Assembly (NCBI GenBank): GCA_016271365.2
Contig: JADMNL010000028.1
Coordinates: 96,999,501 to 97,063,500 of the forward strand
Length of the DNA: 64,000 nt
From: Neoceratodus forsteri
Lineage: Eukaryota; Chordata; Ceratodontiformes; Ceratodontidae
Direction: 5' to 3'
Part shown: in pieces, positions 22,020 to 33,884 of the stretch
Numbering within the stretch: the stretch's first letter is position 1
How the letters are laid out: the number at the start of each line of letters is the position of its first letter
Program-made: the position numbers and the translations under genes
The notes under the pieces: generated by a model
What the model saw: only the letters and a program-made list of their open reading frames with translations
Databases searched by the model: none
What the model was told of the DNA's origin: nothing

Positions 22020-23540
22020 TGAGTACTAATGCCCACAGTCTAGGTAACAAGCTCCCTGAACTGGTAGCCTTGATGGAAGAGGGATGCCTGGACATAGTGA
22101 CAGTCACAGAAACATTGTACACAGAGAAGAATGACTGGGATGTCAACATACCAGGGTACACAATCTACAGGAGGAACAGGGTGGGTAAAAGAGGAGGAGG
22201 AGTAGCTCTCTATATAAGGGAAGGGATTAAAGCAACAGAACTAAAGAGTAAACAGGAAGTTGATGAGTCACTGCGGGTCACCCTGGAGACAGGAAATGGC
22301 ACCACAATCCGCATGGGGGCTGTGTACAGACCCCCATCCTAGGGGGAGGAAATGGCCAATGAAATGATGGAAGGCATCCTTAGGAGAGCAGAGAAAGGGG
22401 AGATATTATTGATGGGGGACCTGAATATGCCAAATGTTTGGCCCGGTGGTGCTGAGGGTTGAGGTTGTGCACACCACACCTTGCACCATGCCGGCAACCC
22501 GAGTTCGGGAGCGAGCTGGGGCACCGGGGGGTCGGCAGGGGAGGGATCAGATTGAGCACCCAGTGGGCTATTCTCCTGTCCCAGGGGGAAGGCATTGTGA
22601 TGCCTGGCACTCGGGCAGCCCCTGGTGGAGATCGGGGGTGCCGCAGAAGTGTGGGCAGCATGTTACAGCATGCCCAATGCTGGCAGGGTTGCTGTGCACC
22701 AAGCATAGGGGGGTGCACATGTGGGGGGGTCAGAAAAAGGAAAAACCAGGCTCAGAGGGATAGGCAACGGCACCTATCCTCCATGGCCAGTGCCGTTTCT
22801 GACTCGGCAGAGCCACATCGCTCCTCCACCTGGGCCCCACCTGCTTGCCAGAGTCTGCCTTCCTAAGAAGCCCAAGGAAGGAGTTGGGCTACCCTCCCTG
22901 GCCGGGTTAAACCGTGGCTGCTGGCAGCAGGTGGGGGAAGAGAGGGCACAAGACTGCAGAGGACCTCAGGTGGACAGGCACAAGGAGAGGATGCCTGAGA
23001 GAGTTCCCTTGAGCCATGACTGGAGGCAAAAAGAATTAAAAAAATAAATAAATATGCCAGATGTTAACTGGAGCACCTTTGCTGCAGCCACATCCAAGAG
23101 CAGGGCTCTTCGCGATGCCCTACAGGGGGCATGCCTCAGACAGCTAGTGTTGGGACCCACTCAGGAGGGAGCAGTCTTAGACCTGGTACTCTCAAATGAG
23201 GACAGAGAGAGGATCTCAGATCTAGAAGTGGGTAGCCATCTGGGAACAAGTGATCACCAAACAGTGTGGTTTACGATAAACTCAGCTGCAGAGGCAAATC
23301 ATACAAAGGTGAGGATACTGGACTTTAAGAGGGCTGACTTTGTCAAAATGGGAGAGTGCCTCAGAAAAGCACTAGCAAACAGGCAGGAAGGAGGGTGGAG
23401 CAACAATGGGAAACATCAAAACTGCCATCACAGAGGTAACAAGCCTTTGTATGAAGCAAATAAACAAATCAAAATGAAAGAAAAAAAACACTGTGGTTCT
23501 CAAAAGAGGTGGCAGGGAAGGTTAGGGAGAAAAAGATAGC
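22020..23540 (+). pseudogene. CR1 ORF2 endonuclease, copy E, split
   Basis: N-terminal piece 22020-22437: NAHSLGNKLPELVALM, VTVTETLYTEK, GYTIYRRNRVGKRGGGVALYI, VYRPPS, then LLMGDLNMP where the retroposon interrupts. The rest resumes at 23051 with MPDVNWS, LVLSNEDRERISDLEVGSHLGTSDHQTVWF (the SDH catalytic block), and runs to about 23540. The 14-bp target duplication lies in the NMP/MPD codons. Confidence 0.75.
22438..23050 (+). mobile_element. tRNA-headed retroposon X, copy 1
   Basis: 613-bp insertion in CR1 copy E with a 14-bp target duplication (22424-22437 and 23051-23064, one mismatch). It starts ttggcccggtggtgctgag, a pol III A-box-like sequence, with a B-box-like gagttcggga about 60 bp on, and ends in an A-rich aattaaaaaaataaataaat tail. 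The first ~200 bp match the insertion at 30101-30677; the bodies are hard to align. No ORF. A SINE or snRNA-like retroposon of unusual length. Confidence 0.7.
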
Positions 23541-25413
23541 ATTTAGGAAGTATAAGAAAACACAGAAGGAGCAGGACAGAGAACTGTACCAGTTTAAGCA
23601 GAAGGAAGCGGGGAAGGCAGTCAGAATAGCAAAGGCCCAAACTAAGGAAAAAATAGCCAACTTGGTTAAGAAGGGGGATAAAACCTTTTATAGGTACATT
23701 AAGGAGCATAGAAAGACAAAGGGAGGGATAGTGAGGCTGAAAAAAATGGACGGTGTGTGGGCAGAGAGGGACAGTGAAAAAGCAGGGATACTGAACAAAT
23801 ACTTCTGCTCAGTACTCACAAAAGAAGAGGAGGAGGAGGTACCTAATCCAATCAATAGAAGCACTCTGGATGGGGGGGGTCAATCCCAGTCCTTTCACAG
23901 AAGAAAGGGTTTTGAAAGAACTCCTAAAACTGAAGGTGGACAAAGCAATGGGGCCTGATGGGATTCACCCCAGAATTCTAAAATAATTGAGGGGAGAACT
24001 AGTGATATCACTGACTATCCTTTTTAACAAATCATGGGAGGACGGTGTGGCACCTGAGGACTGGAGGAGGAGGGCAGATGTGATTCCCCTTCACAAAAGT
24101 GGGAGCAAGACAGAGGCAGGAAACTACAGACCTGTCGGTTTGACCTCAGTGGTAAGGAAAATGATGAAATCACGTCTGAAGGAAAGAATTGTTGAGTACC
24201 TAGAGACCAGTGGGGCACAGGATCCAAAGCAGCATGGATTCACAGTGGGAAAGTCATGTCAGACAAATCTAATCGATTTCTTTGACTGGGTGACCAAAGT
24301 AGTAGACCAGGGAGTGGCTGTGGACATGGTCTACCTAGAATTTAGCAAGGTATTTGACACAGTCCTACACAAAAGATTAATAAACAAATTAGCCAGCCTG
24401 GGAGTAGGTCCCAGGATGGTAACCTTGCTAAAACATTGGCTGGGCAACAGAACACAGAAGGTAATAGTAAACGGAGTCCACTCTGAAGAAAGGGGGGTTA
24501 CTAGTGGGGTACCGCAGGATTCAGTACTGGGTCCAGTCCTTTTTAATGTCTTTATAAGTAACATTGCAGAGGGACTGGAAGGAAAAGTATGCCTCTTTGC
24601 AGACAACACAAAGATCTGCAACAGGGTTGATACACAAGGGGAGGTGGAAAGGATGAGAAGGGACTTGGCAAGGTTGGAGGAATGGTCAGAAGTATGGCAG
24701 CTTGGAATCAGTGCAAAGAAGTGCAAAGTAATGCACCTGGGAAACAAAAACCCAGGGGAAGAGTACACAATGGGGGGGGGGTATTAACAACAACAAAAAT
24801 GGAAAGGGACCTGGGGGTAATCATATCAGATGACCTAAAGGTTAGCAAGCAATGTGAGAAGGCAGTAGGTATGGCTGAGGGGATACTGGGATGTACAGGG
24901 AGAGGCAACACCAGTAGGAAACAGGAAGTTGTTATCCCTCTGTACAGACAGTTGCTGAGACCCCATCTGGAGTACTGCATCCAGTTCTGGAGACCTCATC
25001 TCCGCAAGGACATAGACCGGATGGAGACAGTCCAGAGGATGGCAACTAAAATGGTGCAGGGTCTGTAACAGAATCCATATGAGGAGAGACTAAAGGAGCT
25101 CAATATGTATACCCTTGAGGAAATAAGGGAGAGGAGGGACATGATAGAAACTTTTAAGTACCTCAAGGGAATCAACAAAGTCCAAGAGGGTAGCATCTTT
25201 CAGAAAAAGACATGTGCAAGAACAAGGGGACACAATTTGAAGATAGAGGGGGGATGGCTCAGGGGTAATGTGAGGAAGTATTTTTTCACAGAGAGGGTGG
25301 TGGTTGCATGGAAAGGCCTTCCTGAGGAGGTTGTGGGGTCACAAACAGTGGGGGAATTCAAGAATCTATGGGACAGACATAAGGCAATTCTTGTGGGGAG
25401 TAGGAAGAAATAG
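23509..25413 (+). pseudogene. CR1 ORF2 reverse transcriptase, copy E
   Basis: Linker (23509-23958), then a 266-codon frame (23987-24787) holding WRRRADVIPLHKSGSK, NYRPVGLTSVVRKMM, QHGFTVGKSCQTNL, YLEFSKVFDTVLHKRL, SGVPQDSVLGPVLFNVFIS and CLFADNTKIC. The catalytic FADD box has become FADN, so activity is lost. After a G-run frameshift at about 24772-24781 come the LLRPHLEYCIQFWRPHLRKD block (about 24955) and a C-terminal MYTLEEIRERRDMIETFKYLKGI and WKGLPEEVVGSQTVGEFKNLWDRH (25105-25380). Confidence 0.8.
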
Positions 25414-25520
25414 GCTGTTGGTTAACTAGGATCTGCAGCTTATCCAGTAGGTAGGGAAATGGACAGACTAAGTGAGCCAAGCGGTCCTTATCTGCTGTCA
25501 AGTCTATGTTTCTATGTTCT

Positions 25521-25875
25521 GTGTTTCCTCCTATGAATCAAAGAGCGTCAGGAACAGAGTTTTGCACACAAAAAAAAAATCAATATATGTATATGAACAT
25601 TTTTGACACCTAATAAATACCACTGCTTTAAACTTTATTTTTAATTAATTCTGCAGTAGTATGCACTACTGGGAAAAATAAGCATTTTTTTTAGGAGGGG
25701 TAGCCGCACCACACAGAAAAACGGAAAACTAGCGTAAGTTGTTCTGCAAACTTTAGCGCTCTGTGCCATGGAAGGACACTTTGAAAACAAATGTCCTTTG
25801 TGATATATGACCTCCAAAATGTTTGTAACTGTGTTAACTAATTGTATGTATGCCTTTTTTTTTCCATATATACAT
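25521..25875. other. Unassigned spacer
   Basis: AT-rich sequence with A- and T-runs and no ORF or repeat I recognise. Confidence 0.4.
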
Positions 25876-25878
25876 CTA

Positions 25879-27746
25879 GGTCCAGATATTCAAAACTTTG
25901 CACTGGACACAAACTGTTTGCACAGGGTTTGCGACAGGTTTGCGCGGGTCCGCTATATTCAAAAGGTCAAATGGCACGAGCAAACTGCATTAGCGCTGGG
26001 CAAAAGTATAATGTATGTAAGCGGCAAAAAGAGGGGGCGTGTACATGAATACAGGCACAATGCTATATTCAGTGCTTTAGCACCACGCAAAGTGTTTTCA
26101 CGTGACTTAGCGTGACAATTTGCGTGGTGCAAATTACCGCCCAGGAAAAGGTAGTCTTAAATCTGGGTAAATCAGCTTTGCACAACTCTGTGGCTTTGCA
26201 CAGCTTTGTGCAGCTTTGCGTGACTTTGCATGACATAGAACCATGGTTCATGGAATTCAGTAATTCACAAGTGTGAATAATGGAGTCTGCGAGGGTCTAC
26301 CAGCAGTGGTTTATTGACCCTAACTAGTAAACATTAAACATAGAAAGAAACCAGACATGGAAGAAACATGCTGCACATGGATAACAGCTCCTATGTTACC
26401 ATTATCTGCCACCAATCCCAGCCATACCAGGCATTAGGAGGTGACCTGGTGCCCAGTGGACACCATGGCAGTGTGTCCATACAGCACACACCTGCAGACC
26501 ATCCTTCGGTGGACACCATCAAAATTCAGCACACAAATGCAGCACTGGGGGCATGGAGGGTGTTGAGGAGAGGGTGTACAGTTAGCCAGTCTGCACCGCA
26601 TACTGGATACTGCCACAAGGCTGGGACAAGCCACACAGTGCAAATGGTCCAGTGTAGGGAATACCCCAATGCTAGTGTGCCTGTCTGATGGAATGTGTCC
26701 TCCCCCGGCCTCATACCGCACATCTGTACAGACACCACAGCACACACAGCCAGCCATGTACAGTATATGTCACTGTGAGTATCCCATGTCAGTGGTGCAT
26801 CATCTGTGGGTCACACAACAGCATAACAGTAATGTCCACTGTCAGTACACACCTGCAAGATGGGCCTGTCACTGTGTAAAGTGCAGCAATCATTGATGCC
26901 CTACACACCATAGGCATTGCTGTGTCCCTCACACTGCTGGCCCCCTTGTTACTGTAGTGTCTTCTGTGCACTGTAGCTTGAACTACAGTTTGACTATTGC
27001 ATGCAGCACCACCACCTGTGCTTGTGCTGTGTAGTCCCCTGGGGTACAATATTCTATGCAATTCTGTACAACTGTAGCCTTCAGGTACCACCATGCACTT
27101 CCAGACTGACCCACAGGTGGAGCTATGGGCAGACCCAGCCAGCCCCTGTACTTCCAGACTGACCTACAGATGGAGCTGTGGGCAGACCCAGCCAGCCCCT
27201 GTACTTTCAGACTAACCTACAGGTGGAACTGTGGGACCCTGCAATAGCACTGGGCAAACTGCATGCAAATCAGGACATAATGAGATGCTAATCTGGATGT
27301 TTGCCCATAGACTGCCTAAGTAGGCTCATTTGCATGTCACTTTTGAATATAGCAAATATTTGCCCCAGGCAAACGATTGCGCCACACAAACATTTCAGAA
27401 ACATGGTAAATTTCAGCAGAATTTCACATGCGCTGGTGCTTGCAGCTTTACTGAATCCACTCCTTTGCCAGCATACACATGGTTCACCTTTATTTTCCTT
27501 CACATCACTGTGCACTGGGCTACTGTTGTAGTTTGCACTTCCTGGTTGCTGTATTCAGAGTTTTCTTATTTCCCGGGCTATTTTTGCACTGCACGCCCAG
27601 CCCAGTTTGCCCAGTTTCCTTAGCACACCATATTCAGCAGGTTTAGCACCGGGGCCAACCCTTTTGAATATGGTGGGCTATTGGTTCTGGGCTAATTTAG
27701 CACAGTGCTAATTTACCCCCAAGGCAAAGTTTTGAATATCTGGCCC
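25879..27746. mobile_element. Non-autonomous DNA transposon, PIF/Harbinger-like
   Basis: 1868 bp with terminal inverted repeats. The left end is GGTCCAGATATTCAAAACTT (25879 on); the right end is the reverse complement of GGGCCAGATATTCAAAACTT, 23 bp in all with one mismatch. CTA flanks both sides (25876-25878, 27747-27749), fitting a 3-bp target duplication. A looser inverted similarity (attcaaaagg at 25957, ccttttgaat at 27658) extends inward. Repeated ctttgcaca/gtgca motifs at 26175-26233 look like subterminal transposase sites. No transposase frame. The superfamily is inferred from the GG start and 3-bp duplication. Confidence 0.7.
27098..27240 (+). repeat. 53-bp tandem repeat, about 2.7 units
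   Basis: cttccagactgacc starts at 27098, 27151 and 27204 (as ctttcagactaacc), exactly 53 bp apart, inside the DNA transposon. Confidence 0.85.
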
Positions 27747-27749
27747 CTA

Positions 27750-28016
27750 TTGTCTTAATTTTGTGTACTGTGCTATGACAATCCATTCAACTAGAATTTT
27801 ATCCCATGGAAATTATCCAATAAGTTAATATGGCCTCTGAGGAATGTCTCATATGGTATGAGATTCCAAACAGGAGTGTTGGGTAAAAGGACCGTGAAGC
27901 TGAGAACTTCTGCCTGCCCAAACCTCATAAGAGGATTCTCTTATATTTTAAGAGATATCCCTAGGAAGTACTATTGAAGCAGCAGTGTAGGATACTGGTG
28001 AAAATTTTGACCTAGA
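27750..28016. other. Unassigned spacer
   Basis: AT-rich, no ORF or recognisable repeat between the DNA transposon and LTR element 2. Confidence 0.4.
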
Positions 28017-29603
28017 TGTAACTCCCCACTGGCTCCTTATTTAACCAGCAGGCACACCTCCCATAGTCTAGGGAAAAGAGAGGGGTGGGGCTTACATTGA
28101 TTGCCAGCATAGATAAGGTGGGATATGCAGATGTAGTAGACATTATAAAACACAAACCAAGTGTGGCTTCTAGGCACACACCTGGTGGAACCAATACCAT
28201 GGCCATAACCCAGGTCCCAGGGAGAAAACCTTTGCTCAGGGCTATGCTAGGTTTGCACTTCTGGACAGGGGTACCCAAGTAACTCCACACGGGAAGCAAT
28301 AACATAAATGCCCATACCAGGTTGGGATTCTGGAGTGTGGCTTTATTCCATAACAAAGTAGGAACACACAAAGCAAAGATGGACCCCCAAGGGTTACACA
28401 CATGGTAAATGCAGAACATCTGAGGTACAGAACTCCAAATTTCCCATATAGCATAGGATGACTGTCTAAAATGTGGAACTAGCCACCAGTAAAACACACA
28501 CATTCCCCTGACTAGGCACACACGGCCAGTACTTGGAAGTCCCATATGACACAGGAATACTGTAGAAAATGTGGGACTTGCCACAGTAAAACACACACAT
28601 TCTTCTGGAATTGGCACAGCTGGCCAGTACTCGAACACTTCCCATATAGCATGGGATTTATTGTGGTACTCTGACCACGACAGAGCACTAAAGGCTCAAA
28701 CTGGAGAAAACCCACTCACTGGGGTAGAAGTTTCTTCAGACATTGGCCACATGCACTGATAGAAAAACACAGGTTCGCTTCAGAACCCGGAGTGCTAAAC
28801 TGGTCACTCCAGATGGAGGATCTCCCACTTTTTGTTTCCAAGTTCATACTCGGTCATCCCTCTGGAAAATACACCTCACATTTAACAAACTGTACTGTTG
28901 ATGCTTTCTAGAAATGTATTTCACACTTAACATCAGCAAAACACCTCAAGGGTGTCAAAGGTAAAGGTTCTGTTCACATGGACGGTCACATACTGGACTC
29001 CACTGTGGTCAGACAACTTTTAAATGTCTTAGGTGACATGGTCCCTTTGTCAGAGAAATTCACCTCAAAAGGCAGGTACTCCTGGGCAGACTTAGACAAA
29101 ACAAAAGTACTCTCAAGAAGTTGTCACTCAAGACAGCTTCACAATGTCCTGGTAGGATTAGGGGATTGCCGCTAACATCCTGGCAGCCTGCTCCATCCCT
29201 CCTTGGATGAAGAACAGGAAATCCCTGGAAACGGTTTCCACCACTTAGACAAAGCTGGAAAATCTGGTACTCCACTAGAGTGAGAAAAACTGGAACACTG
29301 CAGCTCTCTAATAAAGCTGCTGCTGGAACTGCAACTGCACTCTGCAGACTCCAGCCAACAACTCCTACTCTGGAACAAGACTGACTACAGAATTCTAAAT
29401 TCCCCGCTCACAGCAACTGGCTGTGTGGCTTATGCTGCTACAAGAGTTCTAAGGTGACATCACCTCTCCAGTTCCCAGCTGAGACCAGAAGCAGAGAGAG
29501 AGACAGAGTGAAATCCATTTATTGGCAAATCACTAGCTGCCTTCCCTGCCTACCACTAATTCTAAACAGGATTCTTGTAACCACTGGGAACAATGGGGTT
29601 ACA
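28017..29603 (-). repeat. 3' LTR of LTR element 2
   Basis: 1587 bp, starts TGTAACTCCCC and ends GGGGTTACA. The stretch near 28266-28375 (gggtacccaagtaactcc ... tggagtgtggctttattc) is plainly homologous to 13910-13985 in LTR element 1, including the minus-strand AATAAA. Confidence 0.75.
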
Positions 29604-30100
29604 CCCACCCTCAGCCAGATAAATGACTGTCCACAGTCATTCTTTTACCCGGCACCAGACCATCCTTTCCTATGTGTTGCCTACAGGGAGGTAGAGCTAC
29701 CTTCTCCCCTACCATGTGCAAGGCACAGGCAGACAACACTAAGGGCCCAGAGGCCATTAGCTGAAGCATCAGCCCCTACTCTATGATCTTACTATGGAGA
29801 ATCAGTGGCTCTGGGAGGACTGCCAAAAGCATACCCTAATAGACCAGAGCTGCAGTCCCTACTGCAGATCAGGACCACAGCCTGTCTATTCCCCTAACCC
29901 TCTAGGGAAAATCTGTCTATCCAAACCTACCCACAGGGGAACCTCCCCCCAACCCAGGGTACCTGCAAACCAAAACGCACCAGGGAACAATACTATACAA
30001 AGCATTAAGCTCCCAAATTTCCCACACATACACCTGTGGAAGAAAACAACAATGATTAACACATGTTAACAACTACACAATATCCTTAAACCCTCTAAAG

Positions 30101-30677
30101 TGAGCTGGCCCAGTGGAACTGAGGGTTGAGGTGCTGGACGCCACACCTCGTGCCACGCTGGCGACCTGAGTTTGAGAACGAGCCTGGGCTGTTGGGGGTT
30201 GGTAGGGGAGGACTGGGATTGAGCATCCGCAGACTGCTCTTCTAGTCCTGGGGTGGGCTGGGGAACTTCATTGCGCTGTAGCAGCCCCTTGGGATGCCCA
30301 GGGGCAGTACTAGCATCAGTGACAACAGAGGGGGGGTGTGGCAGACGTTGGCACATTGTACCTTGACCTCATTGCATGTCCATGCTCCACTGGCTAATAA
30401 GAGGAAAAATGCCTAGGTGTGACCATGTAGCTTGATGTCCATGCTCCGAGCCACCCGGAGAACTTTGGTGGAGTCCTGTCGGAGATGGTCTGGGACTGTC
30501 CCTGGCTGGTAGAGGCAGAGGGGAGCCCTCCAGCAGGATGGCATGATGGTCATCCTTGACCCTCCTGGGTGCAGTTTGGGCTACCTAGCTCTCCGGGTGG
30601 GCGGAGCCGGTGGCTGGATGCCCCAAGCTAGAGTGTTCTGCAGCAAGGAGAAAAATAGTAGTGATAAAAAAAAAAAA
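30101..30677 (+). mobile_element. tRNA-headed retroposon X, copy 2
   Basis: Insertion in LTR element 2 between two tctaaag copies (30094-30100, 30680-30686). LTR element 1 has a single actctaaagtac there, so the empty site is visible. It begins gctggcccagtggaactga (perfect A-box-like TGGCCCAGTGG), has a B-box-like gagtttgaga about 60 bp on, and ends in a 12-A tail (30666-30677). The head matches copy 1 at 22438; the remainder differs. Confidence 0.7.
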
Positions 30678-31214
30678 CATCTAAAGCACAGAGGAACTCC
30701 GGTGAGTTCCCCAAATCCTCTTCGATTCTTCTCTTCCCTCTTCGTCATGATGATCTGAAAGAGAAAACACAAACAAAACACCCCAAATCTGCATACCACA
30801 GTGTCATAACCCCTCCATCGAAACACTGAAGAATTCCAAAAATATTATATAGAAAAGCAGAAAAGTAGAAAACACTGACATTACATATAATACGCTTTTT
30901 CAAGGATGGAATGCCCAAAATGTCCCATACTAGTGGCAGAATGTTGTTGCCCGAAGGCAAGGTCTGTGAAAGAGTCTCTCCTTGGCCGGAGCACACTGAA
31001 ACACAGTCCTTGAACAGGTCAGGGCCTCAAGAGCACTGTAGTCCAAAAGGGAGAGTCTTTGTGGACAGTTCAAACAGTTTGGAAGTCTGCCAGTTGTAGG
31101 ATGTGTTTTGCAAAGTCAGTTAAACATAGAAAAGATGGGTCTTACCAGTTCTTTGAAGACCAAACAATGAAATCACTTACTTCTCCAGCCGAAGACGATC
31201 CCCTCTGGCGGCAT

Positions 31215-31440
31215 CATTCGGATACAGCTGGGCTGATGTTCTGTGGAAAGCAGGTGATGAAACAGGAAACAGCTGGGCTGATGTCATTTTGGAAATCGAA
31301 CCATGGAACAGGAAAAACAGCTGGGTTGATGTCATCTGGCATACCAGGCGATGAATCAGGAAAACAGTTGGGATGAGGTCATCTTGGAAGGCCAGGTGAT
31401 TAAACTGGTAAGGCACACTGCTGGGCTGATGAATCTTGGA
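31215..31440 (-). repeat. 45-48-bp tandem repeat in LTR element 2
   Basis: cagctgggctgatgt-type phrases start at 31225, 31270, 31318 and 31365. On the minus strand they encode repeated TSAQL-like peptides. LTR element 1 has a shorter version near 16420-16560. Confidence 0.65.
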
Positions 31441-31555
31441 CGCACCTTGGATCCTGGAACACCAGTCTGGTGGCATCATTCAGATATGGCTACTGCTGGA
31501 TGGCAGACAAGTACATGGCCCATGACACGGCTTGCGGGGGGTGGCCAGTCCTGGT

Positions 31556-32293
31556 TCATACAGTGCTGCATACATACAGAATGGAAAAATCTGTCTCCAA
31601 CGATTTCGGTGGGTGGGGCAGTGGAGTCACCATCTTCTCTGTCTCTGGCTCCTCCAAGGCGAGTGTTTGAGGCTGCTCACTGGGACTCTCAACATGAAGA
31701 TACGTATCCTCATCCTCCTCTTCCTCACTTAGGATCTGGGTCCAGAAGTGAGAAGTAGTTCTCACTCCCGAGACAGTCCACTCCTCACTGGGCGTGGAGG
31801 TAGACACCTCCCAATCCAAAGTTTCTCAGACTTCATCCTCCCCTACTAGGCTAGGACTAGGACCCTCTATCCATGGGTCCATGGATCCTTCCTCTGCACT
31901 GTCCATACGAGACACAGGTGAGGAAACATCATGAGATGTCTGCCCTTGCAGTAAACCCACACTTTTTCTTCCTTTGTGTCACACTGTATGGGGCCTCCCC
32001 AAACAGGTTCAACCTGGTGCTGTGTGCTGCTACATGAAGGGTTTCCTACTTTGGTCCAGGTGGTGCCTTAGACAGATCATACTTCACTAGGCAACCCGAA
32101 CAATGAGGTATTAAAAACAAGTCCCTTCCAGCCTTGAGGCACATTATGCATACTCTCACAGGGTAGTTGGGTATTGCAACATGTGGAGGCAACCCCTCAC
32201 CATAGAAACTTGTTCTATTTCCTTTAGTTTGGCCACCTCCTCCAAAATCATAGCTCGGGCATGATCCAGATAGCGGGATGTTCCTAAAGCCAT
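31556..32293 (-). pseudogene. Unidentified ORF of LTR element 2, frameshifted
   Basis: Diverged homologue of the ORF at 17161-17898. An ATG lies at 32291-32293, the frame shifts within about 100 bp, a second frame runs 32312-32046 with a PPHVAIP block and PHCSGC Cys pair, then a stop. The acidic, Ser/Thr-rich part reappears at 31819-31556 with WTVSGVR and SEEEEDED. Frame breaks show it is dead. Function unknown. Confidence 0.5.
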
Positions 32294-33746
32294 GTCTGCA
32301 ATTGAAACACATAAAAGTCTGTTGTTACTACTGGTTCACGATACTCTGAACAGTCTCTTAAAATGGCTCCCTGCTGCTGTGTTTACATTTACTTCCCCAC
32401 CCTGTAATGGCAATGGCAGCACTCCTCTGGCATCAAATCTGTCTCTGACTCAAATAAACTGCGCATCCGACCTCTCCGCTACTGATTTCTGCTCCAACTG
32501 CAATGATTGCACTGCTTTACATCTTTCAGCACATTCATATGATTTCTTGGACTTTACGATTAGCACACAATTAACTATTTACACATGCTTAAAGTCACTG
32601 AAAGCCACAGTATTTCTTTACAGGATTGCCTGTTTGTTGTAGCCTAATATACAACTCACAGTCTTTCACTTGCTTAGAACATTATACTCTTGCTGAATCC
32701 ATTATACATGCTCACAGTCTATGCTCAGAATTTTTGTTTGTTGTGTTTCAGGTTCCAACTCACAGTCCTTCTTTGCAAAACAATCTCACTGCTCACACAC
32801 AGATCCAGCTGGCTTTTAAAATCACACACAGTTTGAAGCACAGCCATTTATTTTTTTGTTTTATTTCAGTTTAGGATACTCACTGAATCAGTAGCTGGAT
32901 TTCTCCAGTGGAAATTTCTCGGCCTGGTGAAGATCCTTGAAGGCCTATGGGGTGAAACGGGCTGGTGTGCCCACTAATTGTTACCACGGATGCCACACTT
33001 TCTTCCCAGTCAGTCGGATAATGGGTTGAGACAAAATTCTAACAGCAAATGTCTGTAATTACAGATTAGAATGTTCACAAGCCCCTTGATGGCTCCTCCT
33101 GGCTTACCAGCTCGCACACCACTTGCTCTCTTCTTCTCGAACACTGGGCTGCACTCTGAAGTTGGCTAGAGGGCGGGACTGATTGCAGTCACACAAATCA
33201 CTCGATGCCATACAAATGAGCCTCTCTCTCTCTCTGTCTCCTCGTGCTCTTCCTCCACAGCGATCATTGAGCAGGGCAAAATTTAAACTGCAAACTGAAC
33301 TTTTTTTTTTTCCTTGGCTGCAGTTTCATTATGGGAGTGCCATTTTTGACCATTTCTTTACTCAGAACTTGGTTATTTCTTTAGCGACTCCCCCAATTTA
33401 CAAATAAAGAACATGAAACTTTTGGGGCACATTTATCTCTCTGTTTCCCAAAGTCCACATTACTTTTGACAATAAAAACTTGAGATGTAAAAGTTCTGTT
33501 AACATTCTTGATGCAGGACAAGGGCATACACATTCTGGCTTTACAGCCTCTTGGTAATGATGGCACAAACACACAGCAGCACTTGAACAGCAGACACACA
33601 GCAGCACATATGGATGGCACTATCCTAGGCAGATCCTTCTGCGCAAAGCTTCCCTTCCAGTTTTGGGCTACCATGCTGCCAGACAGACAAAATGCTAGCC
33701 ATACCCCAAACAAATTATCCATTGTTTTCTCCCCAAATTAAATAAC

Positions 33747-33764
33747 ATCCCGGACGAGCTCCCA
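33747..33764 (-). promoter_or_regulatory. Primer-binding site (tRNA-Pro type), element 2
   Basis: Minus strand TGGGAGCTCGTCCGGGAT, four bases inside the LTR edge. It differs at one base from the well-known proline-tRNA primer-binding site of gammaretroviruses, which supports an endogenous-retrovirus origin. Confidence 0.75.
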
Positions 33765-33768
33765 TTTT

Positions 33769-33884
33769 ATTAACCCCCAGCGGACCCTTATTTAACCAGC
33801 AGGCACACCTCCCATAGTCTAGGGGAAAAGAGAGGGGTAGGGGTTACATTGATTGCCACCATAGACAAGGTGGGATATGCAGAT
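33769..33884 (-). repeat. 5' LTR fragment of LTR element 2
   Basis: 116 bp matching 28017-28135 (ttatttaaccagcaggcaca through gggatatgcagat). The match stops abruptly at about 33884, where LINE sequence starts. Confidence 0.75.

Larger units (their letters stand above)
20831..25520 (+). mobile_element. CR1-like LINE, near full length (copy E)
   Basis: Plus-strand LINE. Purine-rich 5' part from about 20840, ORF1 esterase (about 21325-21830), ORF2 endonuclease (22020-22437, resuming 23051-23540), a linker, reverse transcriptase (23987-24787), C-terminal domain (24800-25413), and a 3' UTR ending in the octamer-like tctatgtttctatgtt at about 25502-25518, typical of CR1 termini. It is interrupted by a tRNA-headed retroposon (22438-23050). 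Frames shift several times. The 5' boundary is approximate. Confidence 0.8.
28017..33884 (-). mobile_element. LTR retroelement 2, right LTR truncated
   Basis: Related to LTR element 1. The left LTR (28017-29603) is complete. The right LTR survives only as 33769-33884, matching the first ~116 bp of the left LTR before breaking into LINE sequence. Minus is sense: a primer-binding site with the 18 bases TGGGAGCTCGTCCGGGAT lies at 33747-33764, and interior blocks follow the same order as in element 1. The interior holds frameshifted pieces of the same unidentified ORF (32046-32293, 31556-31819) and no recognisable pol. It is interrupted by retroposon X copy 2. Confidence 0.75.

Noticed and set aside
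26368..27094. ORFs inside the DNA transposon (possible transposase)
   Set aside because: His/Cys-rich shadows on both strands without DDE motifs.
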